From DATFVA01 sp963774455 (GTDB lineage: Bacteria; Bacteroidota; Ignavibacteria; Ignavibacteriales; Ignavibacteriaceae), in assembly GCA_963774455.1 (NCBI GenBank), contig CAVZFD010000003.1, forward strand, positions 62,001-126,000: 64,000 nt of DNA. Reading direction: 5' to 3'. This document shows positions 9,017 to 17,428 of the stretch, one piece after another. The notes under the pieces are model-generated. The model searched no databases, was not told the DNA's origin, and saw only the letters and a list, made by a program, of their open reading frames with translations. Position numbers and translations under genes: made by a program. How positions within the stretch are numbered: position 1 is the first letter of the stretch; every line of letters begins with the position of its first letter.

Positions 9017-9084
9017 CAGAGGGAGAAAATGGAACTTCTAAGATATTAGTATACATAGACTTACCCATTTATTGTCTCCCTCTG
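9017..9084. repeat. Long imperfect inverted repeat in the spoVG-acylase gap
   Basis: Ten bases at 9017-9026 are perfectly complementary to 9075-9084. The stem continues after a 4-nt bulge with six pairs (9027-9032 with 9065-9070) and possibly four more (9039-9042 with 9060-9063). No T-run follows on either strand, so a plain intrinsic terminator is unlikely. It lies in the divergent promoter region of the SpoVG-like and acylase genes. Confidence 0.6.
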
Positions 9085-9176
9085 CCCGAAAATTCTGAAA
9101 TTTATCTTTAAATATCAAGATTTGGCTGACCTATACCTTCTCAATTATTATATTTAGAAATTAAAACTGGATTTTT

Positions 9177-11627
9177 ATGCCCCGCTGGTTGAAAATTTCA
9201 ATTGGTATAGTTGTTACTTTAATTATACTTCTTATAATCGGGGGATTCTTCTTTTTCAATATGCTTAACTCATCCCTCCCTCAATATAACGGACAGATAA
9301 AAGCACAGCATATTTCGGCAGATATTGAAATATATCGCGATAGTATGGCAATCCCTTATATCGTGGCGAATAATGATGGGGATGCAGCCTTCGCGCTTGG
9401 TTATGTGCATGCCCAGGAAAGAATGTTCACGATGGATCTTGCCCGCCGGGCCGGGGCAGGCCGCTTAAGTGAAATACTGGGAACTGCAACAATCCCTTTC
9501 GACCTTATGTTCAGAACCGTCGGCATTAAGCGTATGGCAGAAATGATACAAAGCAGGATGGATAAAAATTCACTGAATATTCTTCAGTCGTATTCAGACG
9601 GCGTCAATTTTTATCTCAGCCAGAAAAAAGAAAACCTTCCCATTGAATTCGATATTCTCAATTATACTCCTTATAAATGGAAACCTTTGGATTGCCTGAT
9701 TATGGGGAGAATGATGGCATGGGAGTTAAATATTAGCTGGTGGACAGATGTTGTCTTCAGCGGACTTGTGCAGAAGCTTGGCCCTGAAAAGGTAAAGGAT
9801 ATCTTTCCTGACTACCCCGAAAATGCTCCCTATGTGATCCCTCCTGAATTAAAAAAGCTTCCGAATATATCTGGCGATTTAATGGATACAGACCGTAAGT
9901 TCAGGAAATTCTTCGGTATTCAGGGCACGCATATAGGTTCGAACAACTGGGTAGTAAATAAAACTATGTCCGCTTCCGGATCTCCTATTATCGCTAATGA
10001 TCCGCATCTTGGCTACAGCGCTCCGGGTAAATGGTATGCCGCTGTTATCAGGAGTGGCGATTGGAATGCAGAAGGATATACTCTTCCCGGGGTACCCGTT
10101 TTCGTTATCGGCAAAAATCAGAATATTTCCTGGGTGCTTACAAACATAATGCTGGATGATGCCGATTTCTATGCTGAGAAGATCGATTCTTCAGGCAAAA
10201 ATTATTTTTATGAAAATAGGTGGTTTCCATTAACGATAATTCGCGATACCATAATAGTAAAAGATTCTTCTTCTGTCCCTTTTAAAATCCGGCTTACCGG
10301 GCATGGACCTATCATCTCAGATATTCATCCCTATAAGGTTTTATACCCTGATACGAAGCTCGATACATCGGCTGTGAGTATGCGCTGGTCGGCACAGGAC
10401 TTCAGCGATGAGTTCACGGCTTTCTTGAAAATAAATAAGGCCCGTAACTGGAAGGAGTTTAAAGCATCTTTTTCAACTTATGCTGTTCCCGGTCAGAATT
10501 TTGTTTATGCTGATAATGGAGGCAACATAGGCTATGTCTTCGGTGGAAGGCTGCCGCTTAGAAGCGATCAGAATCCAACCTTCATTTTTGATGGGACAAC
10601 CAGTAAATATGATTGGAAAGGATACGTGCCTCCCAGCGAAATTCCTGATCTTTTTAATCCTCCTGAAAACTATATAGCCTCCGCAAATAATAAGACTCTC
10701 AGGGATTTTAAATACCATATCTCAAACCTGTGGGAGCCTCCCTCAAGAATAGAAAGAATAACAGAACTCCTTCATTCCAGGACAAAGCATTCGGTATCCG
10801 ATTATATGAAGTACCAGGTCGATATTGTATCGCCTTATGCTGAAGAACTTACCCGTTACATCCTGAATGCTTTTAATGGTGTTAAGATAAAAGATATAAA
10901 CCTGAAACTCTCGCTTGAACTTTTTAAGAACTGGGACTATGAAATGAACCAGTACAGTCAGGTCCCATCTCTCTATGCTGTATTCTTTAATCATCTGCTG
11001 CAGAATATTTATAAGACTAAAATGGGGCATGATCTTTATAATGAATTTCTCTTCACTACTAATGTACCGTACAGAAGTGTTATGCAATTAATGGAAAACC
11101 CGAATTCTTGGTGGTTTGACGATCAGGCAACTTCCAGTATAGAAGATCGGGATCAAGTGATCAGAAAGAGCCTTTCGGAAGCATTGACGGACCTTGAGCA
11201 GCGTTTTGGTAAAGACCTTAAAGAATGGCAATGGGGGAAACTGCACCATGCAGTATTCAAGCATGCCTTCAGCGGGTTCTCTTCTATTATAGACAACGTG
11301 ATCGATATTGGACCCTTTGAAATTGGCGGAGACGGTACTACTATATTTAATACCGAGTACCCCTTCTACGAGAGCATTGAACAATTTCCCAGGTTTAGTC
11401 ACTATGAATACGAAAATGATCTGGGGCCCTCTATGCGGTACATTTATGATTTCTCCAGGCCTGATGAATTTTATATGATCCTTACAACAGGAGAGTCGGG
11501 GAATATAATGAGTGATCACTATTCAGATATGTCGGAAATGTGGCTTCGTGGAAAATATTTAAGGATCAGGACGGATGATGCATCCATCAGGAATGAAAAG
11601 TATCACTTTAGGATCATCAAAGAATAA
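9177..11627 (+). CDS. Penicillin acylase family N-terminal nucleophile hydrolase
   Basis: This 816-residue protein has an N-terminal hydrophobic segment (residues 5-28, signal peptide or anchor) and then the penicillin amidase/acyl-homoserine-lactone acylase architecture. The autocatalytic cleavage site is THIGSNNWVV, placing the nucleophile Ser at residue 255, which is then followed by SPIIANDPHLGY. Family members are exported, self-cleave into two chains and hydrolyse amides such as penicillins, AHL signals or acyl-amino acids. The substrate cannot be deduced here. There is no convincing ribosome-binding site. The gene is probably monocistronic. Confidence 0.9.
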   Translation: MPRWLKISIGIVVTLIILLIIGGFFFFNMLNSSLPQYNGQIKAQHISADIEIYRDSMAIPYIVANNDGDAAFALGYVHAQERMFTMDLARRAGAGRLSEILGTATIPFDLMFRTVGIKRMAEMIQSRMDKNSLNILQSYSDGVNFYLSQKKENLPIEFDILNYTPYKWKPLDCLIMGRMMAWELNISWWTDVVFSGLVQKLGPEKVKDIFPDYPENAPYVIPPELKKLPNISGDLMDTDRKFRKFFGIQGTHIGSNNWVVNKTMSASGSPIIANDPHLGYSAPGKWYAAVIRSGDWNAEGYTLPGVPVFVIGKNQNISWVLTNIMLDDADFYAEKIDSSGKNYFYENRWFPLTIIRDTIIVKDSSSVPFKIRLTGHGPIISDIHPYKVLYPDTKLDTSAVSMRWSAQDFSDEFTAFLKINKARNWKEFKASFSTYAVPGQNFVYADNGGNIGYVFGGRLPLRSDQNPTFIFDGTTSKYDWKGYVPPSEIPDLFNPPENYIASANNKTLRDFKYHISNLWEPPSRIERITELLHSRTKHSVSDYMKYQVDIVSPYAEELTRYILNAFNGVKIKDINLKLSLELFKNWDYEMNQYSQVPSLYAVFFNHLLQNIYKTKMGHDLYNEFLFTTNVPYRSVMQLMENPNSWWFDDQATSSIEDRDQVIRKSLSEALTDLEQRFGKDLKEWQWGKLHHAVFKHAFSGFSSIIDNVIDIGPFEIGGDGTTIFNTEYPFYESIEQFPRFSHYEYENDLGPSMRYIYDFSRPDEFYMILTTGESGNIMSDHYSDMSEMWLRGKYLRIRTDDASIRNEKYHFRIIKE

Positions 11628-12019
11628 TAATTCCTCCTCCCTTTCTCAGCTCATTGTAACACGCCAGGCTTTTAAACTTATGTTTTCAGAATCCTTCGGC
11701 GTACTATTTTCAAATCTACTGCCAAACCTGATCAAATCTGCTGCTGACTCTTATTAACTCCGGTATCCGGTATTTTACCCACATTTTAACTTTGAAAAGA
11801 ATATTAAACTTACCGTTGTGGTACTGCAATGAGGCTCGGGAAAGCGCATTTAGTGCGCATTTAGTGCGCGTTTAGTGCGCATTTAGATCGTATATGGATG
11901 GGGGATGTATATTGGTTATAACACGAGGAATATTTAGAAATATGGATGAGATTTTAAATATGATTAATAAGGGTTAAATCATTCCGAAGCTTATTTTCCC
12001 CAAGGAGAAGAGTTTAACA
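11628..12019. other. Non-coding gap and metF leader
   Basis: No convincing gene is visible. The gap holds a TAACTTTG promoter-like octamer (11787-11794), an 11-bp tandem repeat (11844-11887) and, just beyond, a 14-codon ORF before metF. I looked for SAM-type riboswitch cores and saw none. Confidence 0.6.
11844..11887. repeat. Four-copy 11-bp tandem repeat upstream of metF
   Basis: The unit GCGCATTTAGT occurs four times head to tail (11844, 11855, 11866, 11877). Copy 3 has one change (GCGCG...) and copy 4 ends in A. The period is about one helical turn, so each copy presents the same DNA face. Confidence 0.85.
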
Positions 12020-12064
12020 ATGAGATTTAATAATTATTATAGTAAATTTCGAAACAATTTATAG
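12020..12064 (+). CDS. Possible 14-codon leader ORF before metF
   Basis: An ATG at 12020 is preceded by AAGGAGAAG (12002-12010), the only good Shine-Dalgarno in the metF leader, at 9 nt. The peptide MRFNNYYSKFRNNL is rich in Asn and aromatic residues. It stops at 12062-12064, 9 bp before the metF ATG, which has only a weak site of its own. Translation of the leader could feed ribosomes to metF. This is inferred from spacing. Confidence 0.35.
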   Translation: MRFNNYYSKFRNNL

Positions 12065-12073
12065 ATAGGCTCA

Positions 12074-13039
12074 ATGAAAGTTATAGAACATTTAGAAAAA
12101 GCGCAGGAACCTTTAATAAGTTTTGAGTTGATTCCACCTAAACGCGGCGGTGACATCCAGAGTCTTATGGCTGTGATAGAGGATCTTATTAAGTACAGGC
12201 CTCCTTTCATTGATATTACCAGTCATTCTGCAGAGGTGATGTATGATGAAACTCCATCCGGAATCAGAAAAAAAATAAAAAGAAAAAGGCCGGGTACTCT
12301 GGGCATCTGTGCGCTGATACAGCATAAATATGATATTGATGCTGTTCCGCATATATTGACAAAAGGATTCACCAGGGAGGAAACAGAGGATTTCCTTATT
12401 GAACTTAACTACCTGGGTATTCAGAATGTGCTTGCAATCCGCGGTGATGACAGCGGTTATGATAAACCTATTCCTGAAGGAAAAAGTGTAAATAAATATG
12501 CTTCTGACCTTGTGCAGCAGATAAATAAAATGAATAACGGTCATTATCTCGAGGATAATCTGCTTGATGCCAAACCATCAAATTTCTGCGTTGGTGTCGG
12601 CGGGTACCCGGAGAAGCATTTTGAGGCGCCAAATCTGAAGACTGATATTGATAATGTGAAAAAGAAAGTTGATGCAGGTGCAGATTATGTTGTTACGCAG
12701 ATGTTCTATGACAATAAAGTTTATTTTAAGTTCGTTGACCAATGCAGGAAAGCAGGCATAACAGTACCGATTATCCCCGGATTAAAGATTATAACTAATA
12801 AATCACACCTTGTAACGGTTCCCAGGAATTTTTACATAAATATTCCTGAAGAATTATCGGATGAAATTACAGCGGCCAAACCCGAACAGGTTCTTGAAAT
12901 CGGAGCAGAATGGGCTGCCAAACAGGTTGAAGAATTATTTAACCACAAAGTACCAAGTGTGCATTTTTATATTATGCAGAATTCAAAACCTGTACAAAAA
13001 TTAATGGGACATCTGAAACATTATAAAAGCATTGCCTGA
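12074..13039 (+). CDS. metF: 5,10-methylenetetrahydrofolate reductase
   Basis: MetF reduces methylene-THF to methyl-THF with FAD, supplying methyl groups for methionine synthesis. The MTHFR barrel is clear: LISFELIPPKRGGD at residues 14-27 with the catalytic Glu, LAIRGDDSG near residue 125, ADYVVTQMFYDN near residue 208 and IIPGLKII near residue 235. Its 321 residues are near the usual bacterial length. Together with metK and ahcY 4-8 kb upstream it completes much of the activated methyl cycle, though in a separate transcript. Translation may be coupled to a 14-codon upstream ORF. Confidence 0.95.
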   Translation: MKVIEHLEKAQEPLISFELIPPKRGGDIQSLMAVIEDLIKYRPPFIDITSHSAEVMYDETPSGIRKKIKRKRPGTLGICALIQHKYDIDAVPHILTKGFTREETEDFLIELNYLGIQNVLAIRGDDSGYDKPIPEGKSVNKYASDLVQQINKMNNGHYLEDNLLDAKPSNFCVGVGGYPEKHFEAPNLKTDIDNVKKKVDAGADYVVTQMFYDNKVYFKFVDQCRKAGITVPIIPGLKIITNKSHLVTVPRNFYINIPEELSDEITAAKPEQVLEIGAEWAAKQVEELFNHKVPSVHFYIMQNSKPVQKLMGHLKHYKSIA

Positions 13040-13055
13040 AACCAGAAAAATCTGA

Positions 13056-14042
13056 ATGAAAAAAAGAAGCATTAAAAAGTTAAAATGGGGAATTGCCGGC
13101 TGCGGAAAATATGCGGAGTATACTTTCATTCCTACGATGCATATGATGAGGAAAAGTTCTGTACGTTCTGTTTTCAGCAGCAGTGCTCAGCGGGCAAAGG
13201 ACGTCGCCCTGAATCATGGTATCCCTCTTTATTTTTCTGACTTTAATGATTTTTTAAACTCGGATATCGATGCTGTCTATGTTTCCAGTGCAAACGCCGA
13301 TCATCACCGGCAGGTGATTGAAGCAGCCCGCGCAGGTAAACATATACTTTGCGAAAAGCCTCTTGCCCTCAATTCGGCTGAAGCAGAGGAAATGGTTAAG
13401 GTATGTGAAGATAATAATGTAAGACTTGCAGTTAATTATGTTTTCCATTTTCATCCTTTGGTCAGGAAAGCCGTGGAATTTTTAGAAAATGATATGATCG
13501 GCAAATTCATCTCTGTTGAGATAAACTTCAATATCGAAATTGCGCCAGGAGCAAATTTCAGACATTCATCAGCGGGCGGAGGCGGAGCACTGATGGATGT
13601 GGGAACACATGTAATTGATCTGCTAAGATATATCGGGGGTGAAATAGAAATTGAGTCTGTACGGGGAGTCATGGATACCGTCGTTTATAAAAGTGAAGTC
13701 GATGATTTTGCCTCTGCAATCGTAAAGTTTGCAAACGGAGGTTACGGTCACTTTAATGTTTCGTTCAACAGTAAAAAAGCTTTTAACAGGGTTGAAATAC
13801 TGGGACATAAAGGCGCTATCAGCATTGAAAAAATGATCGCCAATAAATCTTCACCGGCAAAGCTGACCATCCTTCTCGAAGGCGAAGCAAAAAAATCTTT
13901 CAGAAAAAGAGCCAACAAACAACTACTGCTGCTTAAATCTGTTCAGAGCTCTTTCTTAAAGAATGAAGAGCCGGTTGTAACAGGCAGAGACGGCCTGGTA
14001 AATCTGAAAATTATTGAAGAGTTAAGAAAGCAATGTCTTTAA
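13056..14042 (+). CDS. Gfo/Idh/MocA family NAD(P)-dependent oxidoreductase
   Basis: The N-terminal Rossmann fold opens with KWGIAGCGKYAEY and the family signature CEKPLALN has Glu100-Lys101-Pro102, where the Lys is the usual catalytic residue. The C-terminal ~200 residues form the alpha/beta dimerisation domain with GGGALMDVGTHVIDLLRY. Enzymes of this family oxidise or reduce sugars, inositols or related polyols, and the substrate here is unknown. It begins 16 bp after metF and overlaps the class II aldolase gene by 10 bp, so the two are almost certainly co-translated and probably act on linked substrates. Confidence 0.9.
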   Translation: MKKRSIKKLKWGIAGCGKYAEYTFIPTMHMMRKSSVRSVFSSSAQRAKDVALNHGIPLYFSDFNDFLNSDIDAVYVSSANADHHRQVIEAARAGKHILCEKPLALNSAEAEEMVKVCEDNNVRLAVNYVFHFHPLVRKAVEFLENDMIGKFISVEINFNIEIAPGANFRHSSAGGGGALMDVGTHVIDLLRYIGGEIEIESVRGVMDTVVYKSEVDDFASAIVKFANGGYGHFNVSFNSKKAFNRVEILGHKGAISIEKMIANKSSPAKLTILLEGEAKKSFRKRANKQLLLLKSVQSSFLKNEEPVVTGRDGLVNLKIIEELRKQCL

Positions 14043-14689
14043 GAGAAGAATTTATACGGATTTGTCATAAAGTATACGAGAAAGGTTTCGTTTCTGCATA
14101 TGACGGAAATATTTCGGCAGTCACTCCAGATAACACTTTTCTTATTACGCGTTCTGGTGTAAATAAGGGAGATGTTACTGAAAAAGACATCCTTGAGATA
14201 GATGCAGCCGGAAGAATACTTAAAGGCGAAGGTAAGGTATCCACCGAATATAAGCTGCACTTCTTTGCATACTCCCGCAGAAAAGAGGTCAATGCAATTG
14301 TTCACTGTCATCCTATATATGCCACGGCATTTGCGACGGCCGGAGAGGAACTGCCGCATTACGTTTTCCCTGAAGTTTTATTAACTCTCGGGAAAGTGCC
14401 CTTGTGCAGATATGCCACTCCCTCAACAGAGGAACTCCCTAAAAGTCTGATGCCATATATCGATTTTGCCTGGGCATTTATGCTTCAGAACCATGGTGCA
14501 GTGACCTTCGGAAAATCACTGGAGGATGCTTACTATAAAATGGAAAAACTCGAGTACAGCGCTAAAACTCTTTTTCTTGCAAAGATGATTGGTAAGGTTA
14601 ATCCTTTATCTACGGAACAAATAAATGAATTACTCTCAATTGCAGAGGAAACCTACGGAATTAAAGTCGATGATAAAATTACTAAGTAA
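14033..14689 (+). CDS. Class II aldolase/adducin family protein
   Basis: The 218-residue protein matches L-fuculose-1-phosphate aldolase-like enzymes. Zinc ligands H91 and H93 (VHCHPIYAT) and H154 (LQNHGAV) are present, together with the catalytic-type Glu72 (STEYKLH) and the phosphate-binding SAYDGNIS. Possible substrates are fuculose-1-P, rhamnulose-1-P, 5-deoxyribulose-1-P or, as a dehydratase, methylthioribulose-1-P. The sequence does not decide between them. It overlaps the 3' end of the Gfo/Idh gene. The presence of SAM-cycle genes nearby makes deoxy- or methylthio-sugar salvage worth considering, but this is inference. Confidence 0.88.
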   Translation: MSLREEFIRICHKVYEKGFVSAYDGNISAVTPDNTFLITRSGVNKGDVTEKDILEIDAAGRILKGEGKVSTEYKLHFFAYSRRKEVNAIVHCHPIYATAFATAGEELPHYVFPEVLLTLGKVPLCRYATPSTEELPKSLMPYIDFAWAFMLQNHGAVTFGKSLEDAYYKMEKLEYSAKTLFLAKMIGKVNPLSTEQINELLSIAEETYGIKVDDKITK

Positions 14690-14826
14690 TCTGTAACTAA
14701 AAACGGTTTGGAAGGTTTGTGTTTCATCAATGCCTGAATAATGTATCGGTAACACTTTTGTATAAAAACACCGACGTGAATTTAATTTTTTGAATTATAT
14801 GAACTTCTCTTTATAAGGATATTCTG

Positions 14827-15825
14827 ATGCCTGATAAGCTTAAAATTGCACTGCTGCTTGGGGGAACGTCGACAGAAAGAACAGTTTCCAAGCATTCCGC
14901 TGCATCCGTTTATGATGCAATTATTTCTCTGGGATATAAATGCCGACTCATAAATCCCGCATACGGAAAAAATCAGCCGGAAAAACCGGAGCAATTTTTT
15001 GAAGATGAAGATAAATTTGAAATATCGGACGGTAATTATCTGGAGGCTGTTAACTCCGGATTATTTGATGATATTGATCTTGCGTTTATCGGTCTTCATG
15101 GCAAGCTCGGGGAAGATGGCATCATTCAATCTTTACTTGAATTAAGAGGAATAAAATATACAGGTTCAAAAGTTCTGTCCAGCGCTATTTGTATGGATAA
15201 GGCGATGTCGAAGATTTTGTTTAATCATTATGACGTCAAAACTCCCCCCTGGTTTTCGATCGATAAGAAATCAGCAAATCAAGAAGCAGTTTCAGCGATG
15301 ATTGAAAAGAAATTCGGATTTCCGGCTGTATTAAAACCCAACGATCAGGGTTCAACTGTTGGTTTAACTGTTTGCACGGACTCATCGCAGGTAGAGGACG
15401 CTCTTTCTCTTTCTTTTCAGTTTTCGAACCGGACTCTCATCGAAAAATATATACCCGGCAGAGAAATGACCGTGGCCATCCTGGAAGAAAAGGCATTGCC
15501 GGTGCTTGAGATAAAACCTAAGAGCGGACTGTATGACTATGAAAGCAAATATACTTCGGGTATGAGCGAGTATCGTGTGCCGGCTGATATCCCTCAGGAA
15601 GCTGCCCGGAAAATGCAGGAACAGTCGCTGCTTGCTTTCAATGCACTGGGCTGCGAAATTTATGGAAGAGTAGACTTCCGGATGGATGATAATTTTGATC
15701 CATGGTGCCTTGAAGTAAACTCCCTTCCGGGAATGACGTCATTAAGTTTGGTTCCGAAAATGGCCGCTGCCGTAGGAATTTCATTTGAGCAACTAATAGA
15801 CCGTATAATACGATTAAGTTTATAA
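14827..15825 (+). CDS. ddl: D-alanine--D-alanine ligase
   Basis: Ddl joins two D-alanines with ATP for peptidoglycan precursors. The ATP-grasp protein opens with KIALLLGGTSTERTVSKHSA and shows GLHGKLGEDG, FPAVLKPNDQGSTVG in the ATP-binding region and the metal-binding C-terminal EVNSLPGMTSLSLVPKMA. It has 332 residues, close to family size. The stop codon overlaps the start of the FtsB-like gene by one base (TAATG), linking cell-wall synthesis to division. Confidence 0.95.
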   Translation: MPDKLKIALLLGGTSTERTVSKHSAASVYDAIISLGYKCRLINPAYGKNQPEKPEQFFEDEDKFEISDGNYLEAVNSGLFDDIDLAFIGLHGKLGEDGIIQSLLELRGIKYTGSKVLSSAICMDKAMSKILFNHYDVKTPPWFSIDKKSANQEAVSAMIEKKFGFPAVLKPNDQGSTVGLTVCTDSSQVEDALSLSFQFSNRTLIEKYIPGREMTVAILEEKALPVLEIKPKSGLYDYESKYTSGMSEYRVPADIPQEAARKMQEQSLLAFNALGCEIYGRVDFRMDDNFDPWCLEVNSLPGMTSLSLVPKMAAAVGISFEQLIDRIIRLSL

Positions 15826-16118
15826 TGGCATTAGCAAAAAGCCGCAAGTTTATATTTGGAATTATCGGAATAATATTTTTTGCAGGAATACTTTACCTTC
15901 TTTTTAATGAATATGGCATAGTGAAGTTTATCAGGCTCAATAACCAGGTAAATGAACTGAATACAAAAATTACTGAAGTTGAAAATCAAAATAAGCAGCT
16001 GCAGGCCGAGATTGATTCACTCGAAAGCAAAGTTCCCGCAAAAATAGAAAAAGTTGCGAGGGAAAAATATAATATGCAAAGACCCGGTGAAAGCAAGATA
16101 GTTGTCGGGGAAAAATAA
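15825..16118 (+). CDS. FtsB/DivIC-like septum formation initiator
   Basis: A 97-residue bitopic membrane protein: a short basic cytoplasmic tail, one transmembrane helix (about residues 9-29), then a coiled coil (about residues 34-70) and a short tail containing REKYNMQRPGE, as in FtsB/DivIC. These proteins join FtsL and FtsQ in the divisome. It overlaps ddl by one base and is 5 bp from rarA, so ddl, this gene and rarA form an operon. Confidence 0.85.
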   Translation: MALAKSRKFIFGIIGIIFFAGILYLLFNEYGIVKFIRLNNQVNELNTKITEVENQNKQLQAEIDSLESKVPAKIEKVAREKYNMQRPGESKIVVGEK

Positions 16119-16123
16119 AAATT

Positions 16124-17416
16124 ATGGCTAAGATGAAAATCCCGCAGGTTCCTCTTGCTGAGAGAGTCCGCCCTAAAACCCTTAATGAGTTCAGGGGACA
16201 AAGAGAACTGCTGGGCGAAAACAAACCGATCAGGCTGATGATTGAAAGGGATACCCTCAGCTCATTCATTTTGTGGGGACCTCCCGGCACGGGTAAAACA
16301 ACCATAGCAAGGATTATCGCTGAAGAAACCGACGCGGAATTTTTTCAGATTAACGCAGTATCTTCCGGTGTGAAGGATATCCGTAAGGTTATCGATCTGG
16401 CGGAATCCAATAAGCAGCTGGGGAAGAGGACAATACTATTTATTGATGAAATTCACCGCTTTAACAAAGCTCAGCAGGATGCACTTTTAAATTCTGTTGA
16501 AGCCGGTTTGATTACTCTCATCGGTGCAACCACGGAAAACCCATCTTTCGAAGTCATTCCAGCCTTACGTTCAAGGGCCAGGGTGTATGTGCTTGAAGAA
16601 CTGACAAAAGATGATTTATTATCAATCCTCGATTCAGCTATTGAAAAGGATGAATTTCTCTCACAGCTCGAATTTGAAACTATCGATAAGGAATTTTTGA
16701 TTTACTTATCCGGAGGCGACGCACGCTCACTGCTCAGTATCTTTGAAACTGCTGTGGTTCAGGAAGCGGGCACCGGACCTCTTAAAATTGAAAAAGAAGT
16801 ACTTGAGAATGTAGTTCAGCGTAAAAATATACTATATGATAAAGGGGGAGAGGAACATTATAATGTTATATCGGCTTTTATTAAAAGCGTAAGAGGAAGC
16901 GATCCCGATGCCGCAGTTTACTGGCTGGCAAGAATGCTTGAAGGAGGGGAGGATCCGATTTTTATAGCGAGAAGACTTGTTGTACTTGCTTCCGAAGACA
17001 TTGGAAATGCCAGTCCAAACGGACTTGTGCTTGCCGAAGCCGCCTTTGAAGCTGTCCATAAGATAGGTATGCCTGAGGCAAGGATTATACTCGCACAGTG
17101 CACCACGTACCTGGCGTCCTGTCCCAAAAGCAACGCTGCATATCTCGCGGTGGACGAAGCTTTATCCTACGTGAAGAAAAATCCTATGTATCCCGTACCG
17201 CTGCATCTCAGGAATGCCCCGACTAAACTAATGAAAGACCTTAAATACGGTAAAGAATATAAATATCCTCACAGCTTCGAAAACCATTTCCTTTTGGAAG
17301 ATTATCTTCCCGAAGAGATGAAGGAGGTTCAGTTCTATAGGCCCACCGAAAACGGCCAGGAGAAAAGCCTGAAAGAGAGACTCAAATTTTTCTGGAAAAA
17401 CAAAAAGAAGTACTAA
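16124..17416 (+). CDS. rarA: Replication-associated recombination protein A (AAA+ ATPase)
   Basis: RarA (MgsA/WRNIP1 family) acts at stalled replication forks. Walker A is GPPGTGKT (residues 52-59) and Walker B is LFIDEIHRF (from residue 105), followed by sensor-1 IGATTENPSFE and the C-terminal MgsA tetramerisation domain (DPDAAVYWLARMLEGGEDP). It is 430 residues, standard length. It ends the ddl operon and is convergent with dprA after 12 bp, with no obvious terminator between. Confidence 0.95.
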   Translation: MAKMKIPQVPLAERVRPKTLNEFRGQRELLGENKPIRLMIERDTLSSFILWGPPGTGKTTIARIIAEETDAEFFQINAVSSGVKDIRKVIDLAESNKQLGKRTILFIDEIHRFNKAQQDALLNSVEAGLITLIGATTENPSFEVIPALRSRARVYVLEELTKDDLLSILDSAIEKDEFLSQLEFETIDKEFLIYLSGGDARSLLSIFETAVVQEAGTGPLKIEKEVLENVVQRKNILYDKGGEEHYNVISAFIKSVRGSDPDAAVYWLARMLEGGEDPIFIARRLVVLASEDIGNASPNGLVLAEAAFEAVHKIGMPEARIILAQCTTYLASCPKSNAAYLAVDEALSYVKKNPMYPVPLHLRNAPTKLMKDLKYGKEYKYPHSFENHFLLEDYLPEEMKEVQFYRPTENGQEKSLKERLKFFWKNKKKY

Positions 17417-17428
17417 CCCTCTGATAAA

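Noticed and set aside
11575..11757. A 60-codon plus-strand frame overlapping the end of the acylase gene.
   Set aside because: It starts inside the acylase gene in another frame, has a Ser/Leu-rich shadow-like composition and no ribosome-binding site.
11628..12073. A SAM-I or SAM-II riboswitch before metF.
   Set aside because: No conserved core sequences or matching stems could be found in the leader.
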